Assembly: GCA_016291915.1 (NCBI GenBank)
Contig: JAEEZP010000050.1
Span: 1-10,057 of the forward strand
Origin: Prevotella sp.
Lineage (GTDB): Bacteria; Bacteroidota; Bacteroidia; Bacteroidales; Bacteroidaceae
Direction of reading: 5' to 3'
Length of the DNA: 10,057 bases
Shown: one piece after another, positions 1-6,944 of the stretch
How the letters are laid out: each line of letters begins with the position of its first letter
Numbering within the stretch: position 1 is the first letter of the stretch
Program-made: the position numbers and the translations under genes
Notes under the pieces: model-generated
Databases searched by the model: none
The model's input: only the letters and a program-made list of their open reading frames with translations
Told to the model about the DNA's origin: nothing

Positions 1-136
1 AGGGGCAGACTTCATGTCTGACCGTATACCGGGTAGGGATACACCCTACCCCTACAAGTTCGCAAGCTAATCACTTGTTGACTCGTCGACTTGTCTATTA
101 TTATATAACTTTCAGAAACGGAATACTTTGGCAATG
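1..136. repeat. REP-like intergenic repeat, copy A (probably cut by window edge)
   Basis: This is the first of two diverged direct copies; the other is at 299-426. It contains a perfect hairpin at 31-38/44-51 (arm gggtaggg, 5-nt loop). It also has a decayed hairpin at 6-10/16-20, where position 21 is A; the matching base in the other copy is C and keeps the stem intact. The copies differ by about ten substitutions plus an 8-nt length difference near position 80. The hairpin-bearing design resembles REP elements of many bacteria. No transposase is nearby, and the family name is inference. Confidence 0.7.
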
Positions 137-148
137 CCCTCTCCCAAC

Positions 149-169
149 CTTTGATGTTTCACATCGAAG
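149..169. repeat. Small hairpin between the repeat copies
   Basis: Arms 149-157 and 161-169 pair over 9 bp with one G-T wobble and a 3-nt loop. A second bulged hairpin lies at 187-195/199-206. Neither is followed by a T run, so a terminator role is not supported. They show that the region between the two repeat copies is itself structured and non-coding. Confidence 0.45.
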
Positions 170-230
170 TTACTCTCGCTCGGCATAGCTTAAGTAAAAC
201 TTAGCTCTGCTCTCGCTTACTCGTAACTTT

Positions 231-248
231 CCCCATAGGCATGGGGCG
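231..248. repeat. 18-bp palindromic motif, forward orientation
   Basis: The sequence ccccataggcatggggcg is the exact reverse complement of 441-458. Each copy is also a hairpin by itself (6-bp arms 231-236/241-246 here). Two copies of a self-complementary motif in opposite orientation resemble the paired layout of REP/BIME units. Function is unknown. Confidence 0.6.
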
Positions 249-298
249 AGGCGTCCGTAGCGTTACGCATCTTTCTCGACAACTTGCTGGCAACCAGT

Positions 299-426
299 AG
301 GGGCAGACTTCATGTCTGCCCGCAAACCGGGTAGGGATAAACCCTACCCCTACACGTTCGCAAGCTAATCACATGCAGACTTGTCTACTATTATCTAACT
401 TTCAGAAACGGAATACTGTGGCGATG
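299..426. repeat. REP-like intergenic repeat, copy B
   Basis: This is the better preserved copy of the unit at 1-136. It carries two perfect 8-bp hairpins with 5-nt loops: 301-308/314-321 (gggcagac arm) and 329-336/342-349 (gggtaggg arm). The outer tagggg at 298-303 can alternatively pair with cccctac near 346-352. The right half (about 354-426) holds no obvious hairpin but is also conserved between copies, so the repeat is longer than its palindromic head. Confidence 0.75.
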
Positions 427-438
427 TCTATCGAACAT

Positions 439-462
439 CCCGCCCCATGCCTATGGGGCGGG
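439..462. repeat. 10-bp perfect GC-rich hairpin (palindromic motif, reverse orientation)
   Basis: Arms 439-448 (cccgccccat) and 453-462 (atggggcggg) pair perfectly around a 4-nt loop. Its core, 441-458, is the reverse complement of 231-248. No T tract follows on either strand, so it is not a standard intrinsic terminator. It could be a REP-type unit or a protein or RNA stem site; the sequence does not decide. Confidence 0.6.
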
Positions 463-475
463 AACGAGGGAGGGG

Positions 476-500
476 AAACTCTAAACCCTAAACTCTAAAC
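476..500. repeat. Short tandem heptamer run (aaactct/aaaccct)
   Basis: About 3.6 copies of a 7-mer alternate between aaactct and aaaccct. The unit resembles the CCCTAAA type of eukaryotic telomere repeat, but the array is tiny and sits in bacterial intergenic DNA. Slippage of a simple repeat is the likely origin. Confidence 0.6.
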
Positions 501-508
501 TAATATTG

Positions 509-648
509 GTTGCAATAGCGAGAGATGCAGGTAAGGAATGCAACGACTGAGAACGGCATCGGAGATGGGGCGAGGACTTGTTTGAGCGTAGCGAGTCCCG
601 CAGCCCAGTTCTCAGAGTTGAGATTCCTTCTGCATCGAAGCGTGCAAC
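509..648. repeat. ~140-bp nested imperfect palindrome upstream of lon
   Basis: At least five pairs of arms nest in order: 509-514/643-648, 524-530/630-636, 533-539/623-629, 547-554/608-615, and 570-578/594-601 (the last with one bulged base). As RNA or single-stranded DNA this would fold into one long stem with internal loops and a terminal loop around 579-593. Short reading frames cross it on both strands, but they have no recognisable protein features. It may be a MITE-like or REP-like element, or a structured RNA. The end of the element is not defined by clear target-site duplications. Confidence 0.55.
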
Positions 649-661
649 ATGGTCTCTCTTG

Positions 662-694
662 GTTCCTTCTCTCTGCCAAAACAGAGAGAAGAAC
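662..694 (+). repeat. Hairpin upstream of the lon promoter
   Basis: Arms 667-675 (ttctctctg) and 682-690 pair perfectly around a 6-nt loop. The stem extends by four more pairs (662-665/691-694) past a bulged C at 666. The sequence after it is not T-rich, so it does not look like an intrinsic terminator. It lies about 40 bp upstream of the lon promoter -33 box and could be a regulatory or leftover repeat structure. Confidence 0.4.
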
Positions 695-734
695 ATAAAG
701 GTACTTTCGTTCGGAAATAAAAATAATTTTTCTT

Positions 735-765
735 TTTGTATTTCACTCATTTATTCGTACCTTTG
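735..765 (+). promoter_or_regulatory. Bacteroidetes-type promoter for the lon operon
   Basis: A -33 TTTG at 735-738 is followed after exactly 19 bp by TACCTTTG at 758-765. This matches the known Bacteroidetes consensus TTTG/TAnnTTTG recognised by the primary sigma factor of that phylum. Transcription would start near 770-772, giving a leader of about 45 nt before lon. No heat-shock operator was recognised. Confidence 0.8.
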
Positions 766-815
766 CACCTTAATAAAATAGACGAGAAAAAAATCGCAAT
801 AAAGGTAAAGAAATA

Positions 816-3272
816 ATGAAAAAAAGTAATTCAGGAAACTTTTCAATGATAGCCGACTACGACGGAGATATCAGAACCATCATACACGGCGGTTCTTCAG
901 GGACCTGCCCTATCTTAGCCACACGTAACCTGATACTATTCCCCGGAGTAGTATCACCGATCATCATCGGCAGACTGAGCAGTCTGAATCTGGTTAATGC
1001 CCTTAAAAAAGATGCTGATATGGTATTCGCCATATTTACCCAGAAGGATGAGGGTGTAGAAAACCCGAGAATGTCAGACTTATATCCTTATGGTGTGTTT
1101 GCCAAACTGATACGTATCCTCGAGATGCCGGGCAACGGTGATACCGTAACGGTTATCGTACAGGCGATGGGCCGTTGTGTGCTCAGAGAACTCACCTCCT
1201 ACCGCCCTTATCTGAAAGGTGTGGTGGAGGAGTATCCCGAGGTGTTGCCCGATGACAATGATGTGGAGTTTGCCGCTGCCATCGAGGATCTCCGTAATAC
1301 GGCTAAGCATTTCATCCAGATTCACGACGAGATACCCGATGAGGCACAGTTTGCCATCAACAATATCAACAATGATATCATTGCGCTCAACTATATCTGT
1401 GCAAACCTTCCCTTCGAACTGACGGAGAAAGAGAAACTGTTGAAGGATGAGAAGATCTCCGATCGTGTCATCGACCTGTTGAAGGTCCTTCACAAGGAGA
1501 TACGTCTGCTGGAGATCAAGGCAGACATCCGCACGAAGACCCGTGAGGATCTGGACGAGCAGCAACGAGAATACTTCCTCCAGCAGCAGATCCGTAATAT
1601 CAAGGAGGAACTGGGTAACGGCGAGGGCTCTCCCGAGCGGCGTGACCTTCTGGCAAAGGCCCGTAACAAGAAATGGTCGGAGGATATTCACGAGACCTTC
1701 AACAAAGAGCTTGACAAACTGGATATGCTCAATCCGCAGGGTCCCGAATACAGTGTTCAGTTGAATTATCTTCAGACACTCGTGAACCTGCCATGGGGTG
1801 AATATACGCATGATGACCTGAACCTGAAACGTGCACAGAAGATTCTCGACAAGGATCACTATGGCATGGAGAAGGTGAAAGAACGTATTCTCGAATACAT
1901 CGCCGTACTGTCACTCAGAGGAGATCTCAAATCCCCTATCCTCTGCCTCTACGGTCCTCCGGGTGTCGGTAAGACCTCCTTGGGTAAGAGCATTGCAGAG
2001 GCCATGAAGAGAAAGTACGTACGTATCAGTCTGGGTGGTCTTCACGATGAGTCGGAGATACGTGGACATCGACGCACATACGTGGGTGCTATGCCCGGCA
2101 GGATCATCAAGAATATCCAGAAGGCCGGTTCTTCCAATCCTGTCTTCATCCTCGATGAGATAGATAAGGTGACGCAGAACACCATCAATGGTGATCCCTC
2201 GTCAGCCCTTCTCGAGGTCTTGGATCCGGAGCAGAACTTTGCCTTCCATGATAATTACCTCGATGTGGACTATGATCTCTCGAAGGTACTGTTCATAGCT
2301 ACTGCCAACGACCTCAACACCATCCCCCGTCCGTTGCTCGACCGTATGGAAGTGATTGAGGTAAGTGGTTATATCACCGAAGAGAAGATCGAGATAGCCA
2401 AGCGTCATCTCATCCCAAAGGAAAAAGAGAATACCGGACTGAATACCGACAAGGCACTGTCGTTCAACAAGGCGGCCATTGAGAAGATCATCGAGCAATA
2501 TACCCGTGAGAGCGGTGTACGACAGTTGGAGAAACAGATCAACAAGTCGCTTCGTAAGCTGGCTTATACCATGGCGAAGGACGGTAAGCTGCCTTATGAG
2601 AAGATCACGCCGAATGAGATCGGTGAACTCTTGGGTAAGCCTCCCTATTACCGTGATATCTACCAGGGTAACAAAGATGCGGGGGTTGTCACCGGACTGG
2701 CATGGACGAGTGTCGGCGGAGAGATCCTCTTTATCGAGACAAGCCTGAGCAAGGGTAAGGGTTCCAAGCTGACATTGACGGGTAATCTGGGTGATGTGAT
2801 GAAGGAATCGGCTATCCTGGCATTGGAATATGTCAAGGCCCACGCCTCCACGCTGAAGATTGACTATCGTATCTTCGACCATTGGAACATTCATATACAT
2901 GTGCCGGAGGGAGCCACTCCGAAGGACGGTCCTTCGGCAGGTATCACCATTGCCACCTCCATCGCCTCGGCCCTTACCCAGCGTAAGGTCCGTAAGAATA
3001 CGGCTATGACCGGAGAGATCACGTTAAGAGGTAAGGTACTGCCTGTGGGTGGTATCAAAGAGAAGATTCTTGCCGCGAAACGTGCCGGTATCACGGACAT
3101 CGTGATGTGTCAGGACAACAAGAAAGACATTGACGAGATACAGGATATCTATCTCAAAGGCATTACCTTCCATTATGTGGAGAATGTGCAGGATGTATGG
3201 AAGTTTGCGCTGACCGACGAGATTGTTGACCATCCGACAGTTTTCGAGATTGACGAAGATAAAAAAGATTAA
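816..3272 (+). CDS. lon: ATP-dependent endopeptidase La (Lon protease)
   Basis: This cytosolic AAA+ serine protease unfolds and degrades damaged and selected regulatory proteins as a hexamer. At 818 aa it has full family length. The substrate-binding LON N domain spans roughly residues 30-230, followed by a helical, coiled-coil-rich linker. The AAA+ module has Walker A GPPGVGKTS at 380-388 (K386) and Walker B FILDEID at 444-450. The C-terminal protease domain has the Ser-Lys dyad: S707 in PKDGPSAG and K750 in GGIKEK. The 43-residue spacing equals that of E. coli S679/K722. The ATG at 816 is preceded by a weak purine-rich stretch at 801-810 and lies about 45 nt below the promoter. It is the first gene of a four-gene operon. 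The short acidic C-terminus (after about residue 805) is ordinary variation. Confidence 0.97.
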   Translation: MKKSNSGNFSMIADYDGDIRTIIHGGSSGTCPILATRNLILFPGVVSPIIIGRLSSLNLVNALKKDADMVFAIFTQKDEGVENPRMSDLYPYGVFAKLIRILEMPGNGDTVTVIVQAMGRCVLRELTSYRPYLKGVVEEYPEVLPDDNDVEFAAAIEDLRNTAKHFIQIHDEIPDEAQFAINNINNDIIALNYICANLPFELTEKEKLLKDEKISDRVIDLLKVLHKEIRLLEIKADIRTKTREDLDEQQREYFLQQQIRNIKEELGNGEGSPERRDLLAKARNKKWSEDIHETFNKELDKLDMLNPQGPEYSVQLNYLQTLVNLPWGEYTHDDLNLKRAQKILDKDHYGMEKVKERILEYIAVLSLRGDLKSPILCLYGPPGVGKTSLGKSIAEAMKRKYVRISLGGLHDESEIRGHRRTYVGAMPGRIIKNIQKAGSSNPVFILDEIDKVTQNTINGDPSSALLEVLDPEQNFAFHDNYLDVDYDLSKVLFIATANDLNTIPRPLLDRMEVIEVSGYITEEKIEIAKRHLIPKEKENTGLNTDKALSFNKAAIEKIIEQYTRESGVRQLEKQINKSLRKLAYTMAKDGKLPYEKITPNEIGELLGKPPYYRDIYQGNKDAGVVTGLAWTSVGGEILFIETSLSKGKGSKLTLTGNLGDVMKESAILALEYVKAHASTLKIDYRIFDHWNIHIHVPEGATPKDGPSAGITIATSIASALTQRKVRKNTAMTGEITLRGKVLPVGGIKEKILAAKRAGITDIVMCQDNKKDIDEIQDIYLKGITFHYVENVQDVWKFALTDEIVDHPTVFEIDEDKKD

Positions 3273-3281
3273 GGTTTTCTC

Positions 3282-4409
3282 ATGACTTTCGAAGTACTAC
3301 ATACAGACAATGCCAGTGATGCCCGTACGGGTATCATCACCACCGCGCACGGAAAGATAAAGACACCTATCTTCATGCCGGTAGGGACGGTCGGCTCTGT
3401 TAAAGGTGTTCATTTCAGTGAGCTTCGCGAACAGGTAAAGGCACAGATCATTTTAGGAAATACCTATCATCTGTATCTGCGTCCGGGACTGGAAGTGTTG
3501 CGAGCTGCCGGTGGTCTGCATCAGTTCAACACCTGGGATCGCCCGATATTAACCGACAGCGGTGGTTTCCAGGTATTCTCTCTGACCGGTATCCGGAAGT
3601 TGCGTGAGGAAGGTTGTGAGTTCCGTTCACATATCGATGGTTCCAAGCATATCTTCACGCCAGAGAATGTGATGGATACCCAACGAATCATCGGTGCGGA
3701 TATTATCATGGCATTGGATGAATGTCCTCCAGGAGAGAGTGACTACACTTATGCAAAGAACAGTCTTGCGCTGACACAGAGGTGGTTAGACCGTTGCATT
3801 AAACGGTTTAATGAAACAGAACCGTTGTATGGTTTCGACCAAGCACTCTTCCCTATCGTGCAAGGATGTACGTATAAGGATCTGCGCAGTGAGGCTGCCA
3901 AATATATAGCCGACAAAGGAGCACCGGGTAATGCCATCGGTGGACTGGCCGTCGGTGAGCCTACTGAGGTGATGTACGAAATGATAGAGGTGGTTAACGC
4001 TATCCTCCCGAAAGACAAGCCCCGTTATCTGATGGGCGTAGGAACCCCACAGAATCTGTTGGAAGCCATCGAGCGAGGTGTTGACATGTTCGATTGTGTG
4101 ATGCCTACCCGCAATGGCCGTAACGCCATGCTCTTCACCTATCAAGGGACGATGAACATGCGTAACAAGAAATGGGAGATGGACTTCTCCCCTATCGATC
4201 CCGAAGGATGTGATATCGACCGTATCCACACCAAGGCCTATCTGCATCATCTGTTCAAAGCACAGGAGTTGTTGGCCATGCAGATAGCGAGTATCCACAA
4301 TCTCGCTTTCTACCTCAGACTGATGAATGATGCAAGGACACATATTGAGAATGGTGATTTTGTGACATGGAAAGCAAGTATCATCGACCAATTAGGAAAA
4401 AGAATATAA
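3282..4409 (+). CDS. tgt: Queuine/preQ1 tRNA-guanine transglycosylase (bacterial type)
   Basis: It exchanges guanine-34 in the GUN anticodons of tRNA Asp, Asn, His and Tyr for the queuosine precursor preQ1. The protein is 375 aa, the normal bacterial length. D92 in LTDSGGFQ matches the active-site aspartate (Z. mobilis D102). D271 in MFDCVMPTRNGR matches the nucleophile D280. The zinc site is unusual: the canonical C-x-C-x2-C aligns without gaps to E308-x-C310-x2-D313, and only the later H339 in SIHNLAFY remains as a standard ligand. The downstream KAYLHHL block is intact, so the fold is probably kept. The gene starts 9 nt after lon and ends 1 nt before the permease gene. Function as Tgt is secure from the catalytic residues; zinc content is uncertain. 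Confidence 0.95.
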   Translation: MTFEVLHTDNASDARTGIITTAHGKIKTPIFMPVGTVGSVKGVHFSELREQVKAQIILGNTYHLYLRPGLEVLRAAGGLHQFNTWDRPILTDSGGFQVFSLTGIRKLREEGCEFRSHIDGSKHIFTPENVMDTQRIIGADIIMALDECPPGESDYTYAKNSLALTQRWLDRCIKRFNETEPLYGFDQALFPIVQGCTYKDLRSEAAKYIADKGAPGNAIGGLAVGEPTEVMYEMIEVVNAILPKDKPRYLMGVGTPQNLLEAIERGVDMFDCVMPTRNGRNAMLFTYQGTMNMRNKKWEMDFSPIDPEGCDIDRIHTKAYLHHLFKAQELLAMQIASIHNLAFYLRLMNDARTHIENGDFVTWKASIIDQLGKRI

Positions 4410-4410
4410 G

Positions 4411-5640
4411 ATGAATATCAATAAAGAAAAGGTAAAACAGACAACTGAAAAGACAAGAAGGGTGACCATCAGCCTTCTTCATAAAATCATCTTGGCCTGG
4501 AAATGGTTAGGACGGAAATGCAGTTGGATGAACAGATTTAATCCGCTACGACACCTGAAGATCCTGGATTGGTATATCATCAAGAAATTCATCGGCACCT
4601 ATTTCTTTGCCATCATCCTGATTATCTCCATCTCTATTGTCTTCGATTTCAATGAGCATCTGGCAAAGTTCACACAGTATCATGCGCCGTGGAAAGCAAT
4701 CATCTTTGACTATTACCTGAACTTCATCCCGTATTTTGCCAATCTGTTCAGTCCACTGTTCGTATTTATCGCGGTTATCTTCTTTACTTCCAAGTTGGCC
4801 GGCAACTCGGAGATTATCTCCATGCTGGCTGCGGGAGTCAGTTTTAAACGACTGATGCGCCCGTATATGATCTCGGCTGCCATCATCTCGTTGCTGACCT
4901 TCTTCCTGGGTGCTTATGTCATTCCGAAAGGCACTATCGTCAAACAAAACTTTGAGACGATATACAAGAATAAGAAGAGAAACACCTCAGCACAAAATGT
5001 GCAGTTACAGGTAGGAAAAGGTGTTATTGCCTATATGCAGCATTACGACAATAACACGAAGAGGGGCTTTGGCTTCAACCTGGATAAGTTTGAGAATAAG
5101 AAACTGGTGAGTCATCTTACCGCACAAGAGATACAATACGACACGATCAGTGACAGTAAATACCACTGGAAGATCAGTCAATGGCGAATAAGGGACATGA
5201 AAGGTCTGAGGGAGAAAATCACCAGCGGTGCCCGAAAAGACACGATGATCATGATGGAACCCACCGACCTTGTCTTCTCCAAAGGCCAACAGGAGACTTT
5301 TACCAGTCCGCAGCTCCGGGAGTATATCAGCAAACAGATTGACAGAGGGTCAGGCAACGTTGTGCAATATGAGGTGGAGTATCATAAACGTATCGCCTCC
5401 AGTTTCGCATCGTTTATCCTGACGACCATCGGAATGTCATTATCTTCGAGAAAAAGGAAAGGAGGTATGGGACTGTACCTCGGTATCGGTCTGGCACTCA
5501 GCTTTACCTATATCCTACTGCAGGCAGTATCCTCCACCTTTGCTATTCAGGCCGATACACCACCCATGCTGGCTGCATGGATACCCAATATTATTTTTGC
5601 CGTGGTAGCCTATTTCTGCTACCGGCAAGCACCAAATTGA
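4411..5640 (+). CDS. LptF/LptG-family lipopolysaccharide export permease (YjgP/YjgQ)
   Basis: This is an inner-membrane subunit of the LptB2FG ABC exporter, which extracts lipopolysaccharide from the inner membrane and feeds it to the Lpt bridge. Six membrane segments are visible at about residues 61-79, 105-127, 152-170, 328-346, 354-378 and 387-404. A long soluble periplasmic part lies between the third and fourth, as expected for the beta-jellyroll domain. The conserved cytoplasmic loop EIISMLAAGVSFKRLMRP sits at 134-151. The protein is 409 aa and cannot be assigned to LptF or LptG from sequence alone. The ATG lies 1 nt after the tgt stop, which suggests translational coupling. This start adds a basic, tryptophan-containing tail of about 50 residues before ILDWYIIKKF. 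An internal in-frame ATG at 4528 (M40) would give a more usual N-terminus. Confidence 0.9.
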   Translation: MNINKEKVKQTTEKTRRVTISLLHKIILAWKWLGRKCSWMNRFNPLRHLKILDWYIIKKFIGTYFFAIILIISISIVFDFNEHLAKFTQYHAPWKAIIFDYYLNFIPYFANLFSPLFVFIAVIFFTSKLAGNSEIISMLAAGVSFKRLMRPYMISAAIISLLTFFLGAYVIPKGTIVKQNFETIYKNKKRNTSAQNVQLQVGKGVIAYMQHYDNNTKRGFGFNLDKFENKKLVSHLTAQEIQYDTISDSKYHWKISQWRIRDMKGLREKITSGARKDTMIMMEPTDLVFSKGQQETFTSPQLREYISKQIDRGSGNVVQYEVEYHKRIASSFASFILTTIGMSLSSRKRKGGMGLYLGIGLALSFTYILLQAVSSTFAIQADTPPMLAAWIPNIIFAVVAYFCYRQAPN

Positions 5641-5644
5641 TAAC

Positions 5645-6925
5645 ATGGATTTTTACGAATTAGATTTAAACGATAACACACTCGACGCACTGGATGACAT
5701 GAACTTCAGTGTCTGTACACCTATTCAGGAAAAGTGCATACCTGAGATACTGAACGGAAGGGATATTCTCGGTGTGGCACAGACAGGTACAGGAAAGACC
5801 GCTGCATATCTCTTGCCGATCCTCAGCATGCTTGACGATGGAGGTTTTCCGAAGGAAGCCATCAACTGTGTCATTATGAGTCCCACCCGGGAGCTAGCTC
5901 AACAGATCGACCAGGCCATGCAGGGCTTCTCATATTATATGCCAGAGGTAAGTAGTGTGGCAGTGTATGGAGGAAACGACGGACACAGATATGACCAGGA
6001 ATACAAAGGTATGAAACTGGGTGCTGATGTGATCATTGCCACCCCGGGAAGACTGATCAGTCATATAGCCATGGGGAATATCGACCTCAGCCAAGTGTCT
6101 TTCTTCGTTCTTGATGAGGCTGACCGTATGTTAGACATGGGCTTTCACGATGATATCATCAACATCGCCAAGCTGTTGCCTGACACTCATCAGACGATTA
6201 TGTTCTCTGCTACCATGCCCGACAAGATTGAAGAGTTGGCCAATACCTTGTTGCATAATCCCGTGACGGTGAAGATTGCCGTGAGCAAGCCGGCAGAGAA
6301 GATTCACCAGATGGCATATGTCTGTCATGAAAACCAAAAGATACGTATCCTGAATTATCTCTTTAAGAGTAACCAACTGAAAAGGGTGATTATCTTTGCA
6401 TGCTCCAAGATCAAGGTGAGGGAGATATACCGCGAACTGCTCCAGATGAAGGTCAACTGTGGCGAGATGCATTCTGACCTTACCCAACAGCAACGTGATG
6501 AGGTGATGTATCTTTTCAAGAGTGGACAGATCGATGTATTGGTGGCTACAGACATTGTGGCACGTGGTATAGATATCGATGATATTGCCACTGTTATCAA
6601 TTATGATGTTCCCCATGAGGCAGAAGACTATGTTCATCGTATCGGCAGGACAGCACGTGCCGACAGAGATGGCCAAGCGATCACCCTGATACGTGGATGG
6701 GAGATCATCGACTTTATCCGTATAGAGAAGTTCCTGGGATATGCCGTAGAGAAGGTTGACCTACCCTACAAGATGGTTGGCCCTGAATACCGACCGATGA
6801 ACAAACGGGGAGGACGTGCCCATTTCCATCGACATGGAAAGCCAAGCGATAACAAGAAGGGGAAAACGACCAATAAGAGAAAGAATACCAGACCACAGAG
6901 AAGGAAGAAAGATAAAAAGCAATAA
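5645..6925 (+). CDS. DEAD-box ATP-dependent RNA helicase (RhlE/DeaD-like)
   Basis: This cytosolic RNA helicase probably unwinds short duplexes during ribosome assembly or mRNA turnover. All core motifs are present: a Q-motif region FSVCTPIQ at 21-28, motif I AQTGTGKT at 45-52, Ia PTRELAQQ, Ib TPGR, II DEAD at 157-160, III SAT at 188-190, V ATDIVARGID, and VI HRIGRTAR at 331-338. The last ~45 residues form a very basic, Lys/Arg-rich, glycine-containing tail typical of RhlE-like proteins and likely to bind RNA non-specifically. At 426 aa it is full length. It starts 4 nt after the permease stop and is the last gene of the lon operon. Its stop codon lies inside the convergent terminator palindrome. 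The subfamily (RhlE, DeaD or CshA type) is not resolved. Confidence 0.95.
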   Translation: MDFYELDLNDNTLDALDDMNFSVCTPIQEKCIPEILNGRDILGVAQTGTGKTAAYLLPILSMLDDGGFPKEAINCVIMSPTRELAQQIDQAMQGFSYYMPEVSSVAVYGGNDGHRYDQEYKGMKLGADVIIATPGRLISHIAMGNIDLSQVSFFVLDEADRMLDMGFHDDIINIAKLLPDTHQTIMFSATMPDKIEELANTLLHNPVTVKIAVSKPAEKIHQMAYVCHENQKIRILNYLFKSNQLKRVIIFACSKIKVREIYRELLQMKVNCGEMHSDLTQQQRDEVMYLFKSGQIDVLVATDIVARGIDIDDIATVINYDVPHEAEDYVHRIGRTARADRDGQAITLIRGWEIIDFIRIEKFLGYAVEKVDLPYKMVGPEYRPMNKRGGRAHFHRHGKPSDNKKGKTTNKRKNTRPQRRKKDKKQ

Positions 6926-6944
6926 CCTATACGGTAGGATTATT
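6921..6944. terminator. Probable bidirectional terminator between convergent genes
   Basis: Arms 6921-6930 and 6934-6944 pair (aataa with ttatt, ccta with tagg, one wobble, one bulged A at 6939) around a 3-nt loop. A T-rich tract follows on the plus strand (6943-6957), and one follows on the minus strand (complement of 6912-6918). The stop codons of the helicase (6923-6925) and of gldE (complement of 6940-6942) both lie inside the stem. The stem is short and AT-rich, so termination strength is uncertain. Confidence 0.55.

Noticed and set aside
1..460. CRISPR array suggested by repeated hairpin sequences
   Set aside because: Only two long diverged copies exist, with no regular short repeats and spacers and no cas genes.
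439..462. Intrinsic terminator for a gene upstream of the window
   Set aside because: The stem is strong, but no T tract follows on either strand and no gene ends nearby.
481..781. Short open frames on both strands across the lon leader
   Set aside because: They run through the palindrome and simple repeats, contain low-quality Ser/Arg-rich sequence, and one overlaps the promoter.
1080..1859. Long minus-strand open frame (259 aa) inside lon
   Set aside because: It lies wholly antisense to a clear lon gene, has no recognisable domain, and reflects codon bias of the real frame.
2202..2900. Long minus-strand open frame (232 aa) inside lon
   Set aside because: Antisense shadow of the AAA+ and protease coding sequence, with no family features and no promoter.
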